From UBA7330 sp965243485 (lineage in GTDB: Bacteria; Bacteroidota; Bacteroidia; Cytophagales; Cyclobacteriaceae): 64,000 bases of DNA. Numbering within the stretch: position 1 is the first letter of the stretch; the number at the start of each line of letters is the position of its first letter. Below, in pieces: positions 17,136-25,592 of this stretch. The DNA lies in contig CBDEVP010000001.1 of NCBI GenBank assembly GCA_965243485.1, forward strand, positions 3,410,001 through 3,474,000, given 5' to 3'. The notes under the pieces were generated by a model that had not been told where the DNA came from, made no database searches, and saw only the letters and a list, made by a program, of their open reading frames with translations. Position numbers and translations under genes: made by a program.

Positions 17136-18414
17136 AAAGAGCAAAGCATTATTTAAGCAGGCAAAGAAATTCATCCCCGGGGGTGTAAACTCTCCGGTAC
17201 GGGCCTTTAAGGCAGTAGGGGGAGACCCGATCTTTTTCAGTAGCGCAAAGGGCGCCTATATGTGGGATGAAGATGGCAACAGGTACATTGACCTGATCAA
17301 TTCCTGGGGACCTATGATCCTCGGACATGCCCATCCTGAGGTGGAAGAGGCCATCATAGAAGCAGTAAAAAGCTCAACATCCTTTGGTGCTCCATCTAAA
17401 AGAGAAGTCTCGATCGCAGAGCTTATTTGCGAAATGGTACCTTCGATTGAAAAGGTGAGGATGGTAAATTCAGGTACGGAGGCCACAATGTCCGCTATCC
17501 GACTGGCCAGGGGATACACCGGTAAAAACAAGATCGTCAAGTTCACGGGTTGCTATCACGGGCATGGGGATTCATTTCTGATCGCTGCCGGCAGCGGGGC
17601 CATGACCATGGGTACCCCCAACAGCCCGGGAGTGACACCAGGCACGGCTAAAGATACCTTGCTGGCTCCTTACAATGATCTGGAGAAGGTAGCCGCTCTT
17701 GTTTCAAACAACCCGGGAGAGATTGCCGCCGTGATCATTGAGCCGGTGGCCGGAAACATGGGGTGCATCCCTCCGGAACCGGGCTTTTTGGAAGGTTTGA
17801 GAAAACTTTGCACACAGAAAAACATCCTTTTGATCTTCGATGAGGTGATGACGGGCTTTCGATTGGCCAAAGGTGGAGCTCAGGAGCTATTGGGTGTGAC
17901 ACCGGATATAACCACCCTGGGAAAGATCATCGGTGGCGGTCTTCCGGTAGGAGCTTATGGCGGAAAAAAGGATATCATGGATTTTGTCTCCCCGGACGGA
18001 CCGGTGTATCAGGCGGGAACGCTATCCGGTAACCCGGTAGCCATGGCTGCAGGTTTTGCTACTCTGAAGTACCTTAATGATCACGGGGATGTGTATGATA
18101 AGCTGGATACCCTGACGAAGAAAATTGTAAAGGGATATCAGTCCACCCTTGATGCCATGGGGCTTAAATACACCATGAATCAGATCGGCAGCATGTACAG
18201 TCTTTTCTTTTCAGATAAGAGGATCAAGAGCCTGGAGGATGCTCAAACCTGCAACACCTCTTTGTTTGGTAAATATTTCCGCGAGATGCTTTCAAGGGGC
18301 GTTTATCTGGCGCCTTCGCAATTTGAAACGCTGTTTGTTCCGGCTGTTTTGACTGACGAAGATGTGGCTACCATTATTGCAGCCAATGAGGAGAGTCTGA
18401 AAGCTGTCTCGTAA
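17125..18414 (+). CDS. hemL: Glutamate-1-semialdehyde 2,1-aminomutase
   Basis: This 429-residue PLP enzyme of the C5 tetrapyrrole pathway forms 5-aminolevulinate from glutamate-1-semialdehyde. The start IEKSKALFKQAKKFIPGGVN and the segment VNSPVRAFKAVGG are highly typical. The PLP-phosphate site is NSGTEATMSA, the cofactor aspartate lies in IFDEVMTGFR, and the Schiff-base lysine is K267 in TLGKIIGGGLPVGAYGG. The protein is full length. The ATG lies inside the last codons of the upstream LpoA-like gene, so expression may be coupled to it despite the unrelated function. Confidence 0.97.
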   Translation: MDIEKSKALFKQAKKFIPGGVNSPVRAFKAVGGDPIFFSSAKGAYMWDEDGNRYIDLINSWGPMILGHAHPEVEEAIIEAVKSSTSFGAPSKREVSIAELICEMVPSIEKVRMVNSGTEATMSAIRLARGYTGKNKIVKFTGCYHGHGDSFLIAAGSGAMTMGTPNSPGVTPGTAKDTLLAPYNDLEKVAALVSNNPGEIAAVIIEPVAGNMGCIPPEPGFLEGLRKLCTQKNILLIFDEVMTGFRLAKGGAQELLGVTPDITTLGKIIGGGLPVGAYGGKKDIMDFVSPDGPVYQAGTLSGNPVAMAAGFATLKYLNDHGDVYDKLDTLTKKIVKGYQSTLDAMGLKYTMNQIGSMYSLFFSDKRIKSLEDAQTCNTSLFGKYFREMLSRGVYLAPSQFETLFVPAVLTDEDVATIIAANEESLKAVS

Positions 18415-18450
18415 TTGATTGCCGGAAATTTAAATTCTCTGTTTTCAGAC

Positions 18451-18458
18451 TAACTTTG
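18451..18458 (+). promoter_or_regulatory. Bacteroidota-type -7 element (TAACTTTG) before proA
   Basis: TAACTTTG fits TAnnTTTG exactly and lies 23 bases upstream of the proA ATG, in the 67-base gap after hemL. It would start the proA-proB transcript with a short leader of roughly 20 bases. A matching -33 box is not clear. Confidence 0.5.
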
Positions 18459-18481
18459 CGCTTTGATACGCTAAAATCAAC

Positions 18482-19675
18482 ATGATCCTTTCTACCCAAC
18501 AGAAACAAAATGTGCTAAACGACCTCGCCGGGTTGCTTGATGAATTCCGCTCGGAAATCATTTCTGCCAATAGAAAAGACATGGACCGGGCCGGAGATCT
18601 GGATGCCACGCTCACCGATAGATTGAAGGTGGATGAGAAGAAAGTGGATGCCATGATCAAAGCTGTTGAAGAAGTGATGGAGATGGAGGATCCCCAGGGC
18701 AGGGTTTTGGATCACTATGAGCATCCCAATGGGATGATCGTGGAAAATAAGGTTGTGCCTTTCGGGAAGATCCTGATCATTTATGAATCCAGGCCTGATG
18801 TGACCATAGAGGCTGCGATCAGTGCTTTCAAGGCAGGAAATAAGATCATGCTAAAGGGCGGGAAAGAGGCAAGACATTCCAATTTATTTCTTGTGAATCT
18901 GTGGCATCGGGCACTCAAAAAGAATGATGTGCCTGAGGACTATGTCACCTACCTGGACCTCGAACGATCCCAAATGCAACAATTGCTGCAGGAAAATAGT
19001 CATGATGCCGACCTGATCATCCCAAGAGGAGGTGAGGGTTTGATCAATTACATCAAAGAGAATACTTCAGTGCCACTGATCGTCAGTGGTCGCGGTAATA
19101 ACTTCATCTACGTCCATAAAAATGCCGATCCGGACATGGCTCTCAAACTCATTTTGAATGGAAAGAGCAGATTGAGTGTGTGTAATGCCATTGATAAAGT
19201 GCTTTTTCACAAGAAGATACCCGCATTGGAGCAGTGGATGAAAAAGTTGATGGCCGAAGCCAAAAAAATGGATCTCGAAGTGATGGGTGACGGCACTTTT
19301 TTTGAACAGTTCGAGGGTGTACCAGGGATCAAAGATGAGGATATTTATTATGAGGAGTTCCTTTCTCCAAAAATACTCTTTGCATTGGTGGACGACCTGG
19401 ATGAAGCCATTCGGACGATCAACAAATATTCCGGGGGACACTCCGGGGTGATCGTATCTTCGGACAAAGATTCAGCCGAACAGTTCTTAAACGAGGTGGA
19501 TTGTGCGGCGGTCTATCACAATGTATCCTCCAGGTTTACCGATGGTGGCCAGTTTGGCTTTGGAGCGGAGATTGCTATTAGTACGCAAAAATTACACTTC
19601 CGCGGGCCGATTGGTTTGGGTCAGCTGGTAACAAATAAATGGTTTGTTTCAGGTCAGGGCCAGGTAAGGGTATGA
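18482..19675 (+). CDS. proA: Glutamate-5-semialdehyde dehydrogenase (gamma-glutamyl phosphate reductase)
   Basis: This 397-residue NADPH-dependent enzyme carries out the second step of proline synthesis. Recognisable family stretches are MDRAGDLDATLTDRLKVDEK, PFGKILIIYESRPDVTIEAA, LKGGKEARHSN and DLIIPRGGEGLI. The catalytic cysteine is C234 in SRLSVCNAIDKVLFH. The usual glycine-rich GNCH.YVD segment is changed to GRGNNFIYVH here. The C-terminus has RFTDGGQFGFGAEIAISTQKLH-like sequence. It is followed by proB with a four-base ATGA overlap, so the two enzymes are made from one message; the order proA-proB is reversed from the common arrangement. Confidence 0.95.
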   Translation: MILSTQQKQNVLNDLAGLLDEFRSEIISANRKDMDRAGDLDATLTDRLKVDEKKVDAMIKAVEEVMEMEDPQGRVLDHYEHPNGMIVENKVVPFGKILIIYESRPDVTIEAAISAFKAGNKIMLKGGKEARHSNLFLVNLWHRALKKNDVPEDYVTYLDLERSQMQQLLQENSHDADLIIPRGGEGLINYIKENTSVPLIVSGRGNNFIYVHKNADPDMALKLILNGKSRLSVCNAIDKVLFHKKIPALEQWMKKLMAEAKKMDLEVMGDGTFFEQFEGVPGIKDEDIYYEEFLSPKILFALVDDLDEAIRTINKYSGGHSGVIVSSDKDSAEQFLNEVDCAAVYHNVSSRFTDGGQFGFGAEIAISTQKLHFRGPIGLGQLVTNKWFVSGQGQVRV

Positions 19676-20439
19676 AAAAGAAGCGATTGGTAGTAAAGGT
19701 AGGGACATCCACACTTACCGCAGGAACGAACAGGATCTCCAGAGGTAAGATCGAGGACATAGCCCGTCAGTTTGTAGACCTTCAGCATGAGTATGATATT
19801 ATTCTCGTCTCATCGGGCGCCATCGCCACAGCCAGGCAATTTGTAGATATCAAAGGGTGGTCAAATGTGGTTCATTCCAAGCAGGCCATGTCGGCCATCG
19901 GGCAGCCCAAGATGATGCAGATCTACAGTGAGGTATTCAGTGATTTCGGGTTGAAAGTGGCTCAGTGTCTGCTTACCTACAGGGATTTTGAAAACAGAGA
20001 GTCCGGGATCAACACGAAAAATACGATCGAGGAGTTGCTTGCTCACAGTTATATTCCAATCATTAATGAAAACGATACGGTTGCCGTTGAAGAGGTCGTT
20101 CTTGGTGATAATGATAAATTATCCGCTTTGGTGGCTGTGCTGGTCGAAGCTGACCGGCTGATCATTGCTTCGGATATCGATGGGTTATTTACCAAAAACC
20201 CAAATCTGGGTGCTGACGCTGAGTTTATTGCTGAAGTGACGGACCTGGAGGTCGTCAAAAACTACGTGGAGGAAAGAGACAATGGTTTGGGCACCGGGGG
20301 GATGACATCAAAAATCAGTGCGGTAAAGATCTGTTTTGACCATGGAATAAACGTAGATCTGGTTAATGGTAACATTCAGTTTTTTATCACGAAGAGCCTG
20401 AATAAGGAGATCCGTTTCACCAGGTTTGTCCCGACCTAA
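19672..20439 (+). CDS. proB: Glutamate 5-kinase, short form without PUA domain
   Basis: This 255-residue protein starts at MKKKRLVVKVGTSTLTAG. The ATG at 19672 overlaps the proA stop; a longer frame starting at 19639 lies inside proA and is unlikely. The amino-acid kinase fold is complete: VKVGTSTL for phosphate, VSSGAIATARQF, NENDTVAVEEVVLGDNDKLSALVA for glutamate and ATP, and GTGGMTSKISAVKI. The C-terminal PUA domain of the longer E. coli-type enzyme is absent, as in many short ProB proteins. It catalyses the first step of proline synthesis and is normally feedback-inhibited by proline. Confidence 0.94.
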   Translation: MKKKRLVVKVGTSTLTAGTNRISRGKIEDIARQFVDLQHEYDIILVSSGAIATARQFVDIKGWSNVVHSKQAMSAIGQPKMMQIYSEVFSDFGLKVAQCLLTYRDFENRESGINTKNTIEELLAHSYIPIINENDTVAVEEVVLGDNDKLSALVAVLVEADRLIIASDIDGLFTKNPNLGADAEFIAEVTDLEVVKNYVEERDNGLGTGGMTSKISAVKICFDHGINVDLVNGNIQFFITKSLNKEIRFTRFVPT

Positions 20440-20618
20440 CTTTCCTTAAATACTATCCGGATCATCCACTCTTTCTAAAGCAGTTCAAAACCCTTACTTC
20501 TTTTTTTCGTGGCCTATAGTGTTCGCTGATAGTTGATAATTTGATCATTGGCAAGGGTTTTTCCAACAGATATGTAGGATAATGTGTCTTTGGTGAGGTA
20601 AAGAAAATTACTGATTTT

Positions 20619-21668
20619 ATGATTAAAACTCTTTGTTTAAGTTGTCTCGTTTGCTTTTTTGTGACACTTGTTGCATGCGGTGATGAAGAGCCGGAGAAGC
20701 AGGATGTTTACTCCTTTGAGCAGGATGGACTGAGCGGTTTGATCATCAATGAGCTATCATTGACAGATGTATATCTAGTTGCTGCTACTAATGATGGACT
20801 TTACTTGAAAGATCTGAATGAAGGTAACTGGATTCAAAATGGATTGGAAGGCAGGGATATCAGCGCTTTTACCGAAATAGATGAAAACCATTGGATCGTT
20901 GCAGAAAGAACCTCCACAGGTCATGAACTTTATGAATCTTCAGATTCCGGAATGACCTGGGAGGTCCTCCAAACCAACTTTGGTGGTGAGACAGATCAGG
21001 GTATTAATGATTTGGAATACTTCCCGGAAACCGGGAAATTGTACGCCACCGGGACAGGGGTGGTGGCTGAATCCACGGATCAGGGTATTACATGGACACC
21101 ACTTATTGGGTCCTGGGATGCCATTGCTACCGGCCTGGATTTTGTTGAGATCGACCCTGAGAAAAATATGCTATGGTCAGGTGGACAGAATGCAATCGAA
21201 GAATTTGTGCTTTATCAATTTGACATTCAGGCAGAAGAGGAGATCCTTCATCGAGGTTTGGTTTCATCACCCAGCGTGGCCAAATCCATTCTTTTTGATC
21301 CGATGGATGAGGACCATGTGATGATTGGCGCTGAAGGAGGGATTATATCTTCCACAGACTATGGTGTAAACTGGACGCTGGTCAAAGATGATCACAGCAC
21401 TTCCAAATTCACTTTTGGGCTATTGAGAGACCTGGACAATCCATCGACCATTTATGCCGGGGGTTGGCTCAAAAAATTTGATGATCCTCAGCAATTGGTC
21501 CTGTCGGTATCCAAAGACAACGGATCGACATGGGAAGAGGTGGTCTACGAAGATAATGAGCTGTTCGGTGGTATTTACAGCATGGTGTCCCTTATGGAAA
21601 ACGGAGAGCAGGTGCTGTACCTGGGTCTTTACAAGGGCGGTGTCTTTAAAGTGACGGTTGATCAATAG
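20619..21668 (+). CDS. Lipoprotein with Asp-box (BNR/sortilin-like) repeats
   Basis: This 349-residue exported lipoprotein has lipobox LVAC at residues 17-20 followed by an acidic tail. At least four Asp-box motifs are visible, SSDSGMTW, STDQGITW, STDYGVNW and SKDNGSTW, at roughly even spacing. These typify beta-propellers of the sialidase, VPS10 or photosystem-assembly type. No sialidase arginine triad or catalytic residues were recognised, so a binding role at the cell surface is more likely than hydrolysis. It stands alone after the proline genes, with a 179-base upstream gap. Confidence 0.75.
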   Translation: MIKTLCLSCLVCFFVTLVACGDEEPEKQDVYSFEQDGLSGLIINELSLTDVYLVAATNDGLYLKDLNEGNWIQNGLEGRDISAFTEIDENHWIVAERTSTGHELYESSDSGMTWEVLQTNFGGETDQGINDLEYFPETGKLYATGTGVVAESTDQGITWTPLIGSWDAIATGLDFVEIDPEKNMLWSGGQNAIEEFVLYQFDIQAEEEILHRGLVSSPSVAKSILFDPMDEDHVMIGAEGGIISSTDYGVNWTLVKDDHSTSKFTFGLLRDLDNPSTIYAGGWLKKFDDPQQLVLSVSKDNGSTWEEVVYEDNELFGGIYSMVSLMENGEQVLYLGLYKGGVFKVTVDQ

Positions 21669-21687
21669 ATAACTACCACCTCTCACC

Positions 21688-21921
21688 TCAGCCTTCAAAA
21701 TGCTTCCACAGCTGCTGCCATTCATCCTCCAGGCTGCCATGAAAGAAGGGCTTTCCTGCGCGGTTGTACCAGTATCCGGCATTTCCGGAGTCACCTTCCT
21801 TTCGATGCAGGTAGGCATGGATCCAGGCAGCTTCAGCAGTCTGAATATCCTGAACGATATCATGGGCTCCGTCCCAGTCACCGTTTTTGTCTGCTTCAAG
21901 TGCTTTAAGATATGGGTTCAT
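21688..21921 (-). CDS. Small conserved protein of unknown function
   Basis: This 77-residue protein begins MNPYLKALEADKNGDWDGAH. It contains the pattern AAWIHAYLHRKEGDSGNAGYWYNRAGK, which I recall as a widespread bacterial family of unknown function, sometimes in longer form with the same HAYLHRKEGD core. The N-terminal half resembles a single TPR-like helical pair. There is no signal peptide. It converges with the Asp-box lipoprotein gene across a 19-base gap and borders the REP-rich patch. The function is unknown. Confidence 0.7.
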   Translation of the reverse strand: MNPYLKALEADKNGDWDGAHDIVQDIQTAEAAWIHAYLHRKEGDSGNAGYWYNRAGKPFFHGSLEDEWQQLWKHFEG

Positions 21922-21981
21922 ATAAACCCAAAGGTAAAAAATTGATTTTACTGGGATCCTTGGGTCTTATCATCTGTTCGA

Positions 21982-22005
21982 ATGGTTCGTGAGGACACGG
22001 ACCAT
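21982..22005 (+). repeat. REP-like palindrome, copy 1 (loop AGGA)
   Basis: Arms ATGGTTCGTG (21982-21991) and CACGGACCAT (21996-22005) pair with one G-T mismatch around loop AGGA. It has the same design as the perfect copy at 23024. Confidence 0.75.
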
Positions 22006-22091
22006 GAGCCGGTAGAGATCCCCGATTTGTGTTCCTGATACGTGTCTCCACACACTACGGTAATGTCTCACCCCATATCCCTCATCACCCT

Positions 22092-22111
22092 GGTGCGTGT
22101 CCCCACGCACC
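22092..22111 (+). repeat. REP-like palindrome, copy 2 (loop TCCC)
   Basis: Perfect 8-base arms GGTGCGTG and CACGCACC enclose loop TCCC. It is identical to the copy at 23074 and inverted in loop orientation relative to copy 1, as in the REP pairs called BIMEs. Confidence 0.8.
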
Positions 22112-22230
22112 GGAACAATACGTGCTAACGATGGATCTTGTTAACCCATTCCACAGGATCTGTGAATTACAATACTCGCGATGCCAGATTTCATAAATGT
22201 GTTGGAGTATGAGCCACAGTGCATGGTTGA

Positions 22231-22251
22231 ATGGTTCGGGACACGAACCAT
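22231..22251 (+). repeat. REP-like palindrome, copy 3 (shortened)
   Basis: Arms ATGGTTCG and CGAACCAT flank loop GGACA. The element is three bases shorter than the full form at 23024 and is followed by GGGTAG. Confidence 0.75.
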
Positions 22252-22420
22252 GGGTAGGAGCTGTCACCACAACCTCAGATTTATCTGGGGAGTGTCCTCA
22301 TACACTGAAATCAGCTGTTAGAAAAGAAGAATATCATATTTATTTTATACCGTTATTAAATATATTGTTTTCATTAAATATTTTCAATTGGAGAACATCA
22401 CAGGAACCAGAAAGTCATTG

Positions 22421-23005
22421 ATGGAACTGGGTTCTATATACTTCTGGACAGCTACCATTTTTCAGTGGAAATGGCTCTTACGAGAAGATAGTTGGAAGAA
22501 GATTATCATAGACTCGCTGGGATATTTGTCAGCTAGAGACTTAATTGATGTATTTGGGTTTGTAGTGATGCCAAATCATATTCATTTCATTTGGCGTCTA
22601 AATCAATTAAATGGAAAAGAGAAACCTGATGCGTCCTTTCTCAAGTTTACCTCACACGAGTTTCAAAAGAAACTTCGAATGACCAGTGAAGTTAATGATT
22701 GCCTGCACCCATGGTTCGAGTCCTCAAGAATCAAAAGGAAAACTGAATCTGCTTACATACTTAATTCATATCAAGTTAATAGCAGTAATAAAGCTTTTCA
22801 ATTTTGGGAAAGAGACCCTTTGGCAATTAAACTTACGGATCTCGAAACCGCCTATCAAAAGCTGGATTATATCCATTCAAACCCATTACTCAAGGATTGG
22901 TTTACCTTGAATGATCCTGCAAAATATAGATTTTCATCGTGTGGTTTCTATGAAAATGGTACTAGCGAATTTCATTTTTTAAAACACCTGGGAGAAGAGT
23001 TTTAA
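22421..23005 (+). mobile_element. REP-associated tyrosine transposase (RAYT, IS200-like HUH fold)
   Basis: The protein is 194 residues from the ATG at 22421; an in-frame TTG at 22388 would add 11. The HUH motif appears as VVMPNHIHFIW, and the likely catalytic tyrosine lies in KLDYIHSNP, followed by YRFSSCGFYENG. These are signatures of the Y1 transposase group found as single genes between REP elements. It is flanked by REP palindromes on both sides, the nearest only 19 bases after its stop. It has no long IS ends, so it is probably a domesticated single-copy RAYT that binds and spreads REP pairs. The gene is AT-richer than its neighbours. Confidence 0.88.
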
Positions 23006-23023
23006 TTCATAAGCTGATATTGA

Positions 23024-23047
23024 ATGGTTCGTGGGGACACGAACCAT
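23024..23047 (+). repeat. REP-like palindrome, copy 4 (loop GGGA, perfect)
   Basis: Perfect 10-base arms ATGGTTCGTG and CACGAACCAT enclose loop GGGA, 19 bases after the RAYT stop. This is the best-preserved copy of the first palindrome type. Confidence 0.82.
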
Positions 23048-23073
23048 GGGGTGTTGTTTCACATCATCTCCCT

Positions 23074-23093
23074 GGTGCGTGTCCCCACGCACC
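23074..23093 (+). repeat. REP-like palindrome, copy 5 (loop TCCC)
   Basis: It has perfect 8-base arms GGTGCGTG and CACGCACC and is identical to copy 2. With copy 4 it forms an inverted REP pair separated by 26 bases. Confidence 0.82.
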
Positions 23094-23113
23094 GGAAAGG
23101 TTCAGAACCTTGC

Positions 23114-23414
23114 CTATTGCCGGTACTGATTGTCCCTGAGGTTCTTTTCAGCGAGCGCAACCGTCTCCTTGGGGTTTCTTTTCGCAAAAAATTGATAATA
23201 ACTCTCTTCATCACGCTTATTGGGCTTACTGTCAACCCATCCAAAACACAGGGCTTCATCCACCGCTTCAGGATAGGTTACACTAGGGATCCGGCTATCT
23301 TTTTTGTAAATGATCAACCAAACTGACTTTTCAGACTGATGATTTTTGCGCCAGCCAGTTTCTCCATGCTTTCCTGGTTCCAGCGAATGTTTTGATCCCG
23401 TCTTTCAGTTCCAT
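23114..23414 (-). pseudogene. YdeI-family protein remnant (frameshifted, C-terminally truncated)
   Basis: Read on the minus strand, an ATG at 23414 starts MELKDGIKTFAGTRKAW followed by RNWLAQKSS. The YdeI-like sequence then continues in a different frame as SEKSVWLIIYKKDS, PSVTYPEAVDEALCFGWVDS and KPNKRDEESYYQFFAKRNPK. The frame change lies near 23335-23345. After the RNPK motif the expected C-terminal two thirds (normally about 190 residues in all) is missing and the frame ends in unrelated residues at 23114, next to a REP pair. YdeI-type proteins are small cytoplasmic proteins linked to peptide or bacteriocin resistance. This copy is almost certainly inactive. Confidence 0.78.
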
Positions 23415-23513
23415 TCCATGAAATTAAAAAGATTTGGCTGGATTATGGCATCAATATTGATACAACAAGAGTGAGAATATTTCGTTAATTTGGCGGAAAC
23501 AGGTAATTTTTGG

Positions 23514-23675
23514 ATGAAGAAGCTAAGAATAATAGGTGTAGTTACTGCGTTGGTATTTCTAATGGGATCGTGTGCAACCCCACTTTGCGCTACCTACGGA
23601 CATTCCACAACTAAAGTCCCGCAGCTTGCAAAACCCAAAAACGACTATCAGACCAAAGGCTTTAGCGCTTTTTAA
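23514..23675 (+). CDS. Small predicted lipoprotein
   Basis: This 53-residue protein starts MKKLRIIGVVTALVFLMGSC. The lipobox FLMGSC is well formed, and the mature peptide is only about 35 residues with no recognised domain. The start was placed at 23514 because it gives a clean signal peptide; an in-frame ATG-less extension upstream adds nothing plausible. Many Bacteroidota encode such tiny lipoproteins beside envelope or regulatory genes. Function is unknown; the gene could still be spurious. Confidence 0.5.
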   Translation: MKKLRIIGVVTALVFLMGSCATPLCATYGHSTTKVPQLAKPKNDYQTKGFSAF

Positions 23676-23845
23676 GTCAGCTCTTCAATCATTCTGTTTT
23701 TCAATAATCACTGGTAGATGAAAAGGTGAATTCCTGAATATCTGTTTGCTCAGTCGGTAGAGAATGAGATAAACGTCATCAATTAAATTCACTTTTCTAT
23801 CTTTATGCTAATGCCTCCTCTGGCATACACTAAACCACCAGTGGA

Positions 23846-25450
23846 ATGAAAAAAGCAGAAAACTGGAGTGAGATTTACCATCGGTTATCTAAAGCAGACC
23901 AGCAGATGGATCTTGGACCTGGTGACCTCCAGATGCTGGGTCTGGCGGCCTATCTGACTGGTCATGATGTCAAGTCTTTTCAGATGATGGAACGAGCCCA
24001 CATGGGATATGTGAGTCTTGGACAAACTCCCCTCGCTGTACGATGTGCTTTTTGGCTGGGACTGATGCTGATGAATGCCGGTGAAAAGGCCAGAAGTAAT
24101 GGATGGATGGCCAGGGGCGAAAGACTTCTCAGCAATGCGACGGTTGCCACTCCGGAAAAAGGACTGTTAATCATCCCGGCAGCATTGGGTGCTATGTCCG
24201 GAGGAAAATTGAATAAAGCCAAAAGCCTATTTGAGGAGGCCAATGCACTTGGCGAAAAATTTGATGATGCGGATGTCATGGTATTGGGGCGGCTGGGCAT
24301 GGGACAGACACTGGTCAGGCTAGGGGAGGTGTCTGAGGGAGTGAAAATTCTGGATGAGACCATGGTATCTCTTGAAACGGAAGATATTTATCCGGTTGTC
24401 ACAGGAATTGTCTACTGTGCAGTCATTGAAACCTGCCGTAAGATTTGGGACCTGGGAAGGGCAAAAGAATGGACAAAAGCCTTGAGCAGGTGGTGCGACG
24501 CGTATCCGGAGATTATACCTTTCAGGGGGCAATGTCTGGTCCGCCGTGCCGAGATTCTGCAGTTTCATGGAGACTGGGACCACGCACTGGAAGGAACTGA
24601 CAGGGCTTGTGCACTTTTGACCAGACCTCCCGGTGAACCCGCAGCTGCTGAAGCTTTTTACCGGAGAGCTGAGCTTAGCAGGCTATTGGGAAATTTTGAA
24701 GATGCGGAGGGTTACTACCAGGAAGCCTCAAGACTGGGTAGAAATCCCCAGCCTGGGCTGGCATTGCTTCGAATGACTCAGGGAAAACTTGGAGCAGCGG
24801 TGACTTCCATCAGAAACACCATAAAAGAGACTACAGACCCAAACAGTCTTTCTGAATTGCTCCCAGGGGCAATAAAGGTCATGATAGCAGGTAACCATTT
24901 GAGTGAGGCGGGTGACGCGGAACATCGGTTAAATGAGATTGCCGCAGCCTTTGATTCACCATATCTTACAGCTATGGATGCTCACTCCAAAGGGAGCTTG
25001 TTCTTTGCTAAAGGAAATTTTCAGTTTGCACTTGAGCAACTACAAAAGGCATCAAAAATATGGAATTGGCTTCGATTACCTTACGAAGGTGCAATGACCA
25101 GAGAACTGAAGGGCCTGGTATATGGTAAATTGGATGATAAAGATAACTCGGAAACGGAACTTCTGGCAGCTCAATGGAATTTTGAGCAGCTGAAAGCGGT
25201 GCCGGATTTCAAACGGGTTAGCCAGCTGCTGGATAAAAAAAAGAAATACCGAACTCATGGCCTGACACTGCGCGAAGTGCAGGTATTGCAGGTGCTTGCT
25301 GCTGGTAAATCAAACAAATTTATTGCCAGTGAATTGTTTATCAGTGAACGCACGGTAGACCGCCACGTTAGCAATATTTATCATAAAATCCACGTATCCT
25401 CCCGTGTAGAAGCTGCTTCTTTTGCTCTTAAAGAAAATTTGCTGGATTAA
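23846..25450 (+). CDS. LuxR-type regulator with N-terminal TPR-like domain
   Basis: This 534-residue cytoplasmic regulator has an N-terminal 450 residues made of helical repeats of TPR/MalT type, such as GNFEDAEGYYQEASRLGRNP and GNFQFALEQLQKASKIWNWL. The C-terminal LuxR helix-turn-helix is LTLREVQVLQVLAAGKSNKF followed by IASELFISERTVDRHVSNIYHKI. No receiver domain, membrane segment or obvious nucleotide-binding P-loop was seen, so it is neither a classical response regulator nor a full LAL/MalT ATPase. The first visible helix begins near the start codon at 23846. Target genes are unknown; the amidohydrolase downstream is a candidate. Confidence 0.85.
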   Translation: MKKAENWSEIYHRLSKADQQMDLGPGDLQMLGLAAYLTGHDVKSFQMMERAHMGYVSLGQTPLAVRCAFWLGLMLMNAGEKARSNGWMARGERLLSNATVATPEKGLLIIPAALGAMSGGKLNKAKSLFEEANALGEKFDDADVMVLGRLGMGQTLVRLGEVSEGVKILDETMVSLETEDIYPVVTGIVYCAVIETCRKIWDLGRAKEWTKALSRWCDAYPEIIPFRGQCLVRRAEILQFHGDWDHALEGTDRACALLTRPPGEPAAAEAFYRRAELSRLLGNFEDAEGYYQEASRLGRNPQPGLALLRMTQGKLGAAVTSIRNTIKETTDPNSLSELLPGAIKVMIAGNHLSEAGDAEHRLNEIAAAFDSPYLTAMDAHSKGSLFFAKGNFQFALEQLQKASKIWNWLRLPYEGAMTRELKGLVYGKLDDKDNSETELLAAQWNFEQLKAVPDFKRVSQLLDKKKKYRTHGLTLREVQVLQVLAAGKSNKFIASELFISERTVDRHVSNIYHKIHVSSRVEAASFALKENLLD

Positions 25451-25592
25451 ACGACAGCTTTGGTCTGTACTCATCCGACTTCTCATCCTGTTATAGGTAG
25501 AAATACCCATATTTTCATTTGCAAAGATTTGGGTAATCTCCCCGATGTCAGGAGGATAATCATATCATAATTTTATTTCTGAACAACAAATC

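Larger units (their letters stand above)
21922..22420. other. Gene-free, REP-rich interval upstream of the RAYT gene
   Basis: No credible gene was seen here. The stretch carries three clear REP-like palindromes (listed separately) and at least one decayed copy at about 22035-22060 (CGTGTCTCCACACAC). The final 120 bases, about 22320-22420, are AT-rich and probably hold the transposase promoter. Confidence 0.6.

Noticed and set aside
21982..23093. Possible CRISPR array in the repeat-rich patch
   Set aside because: Repeats are palindromic, of two types, unevenly spaced and flank a RAYT gene; no spacers of regular size and no cas genes.
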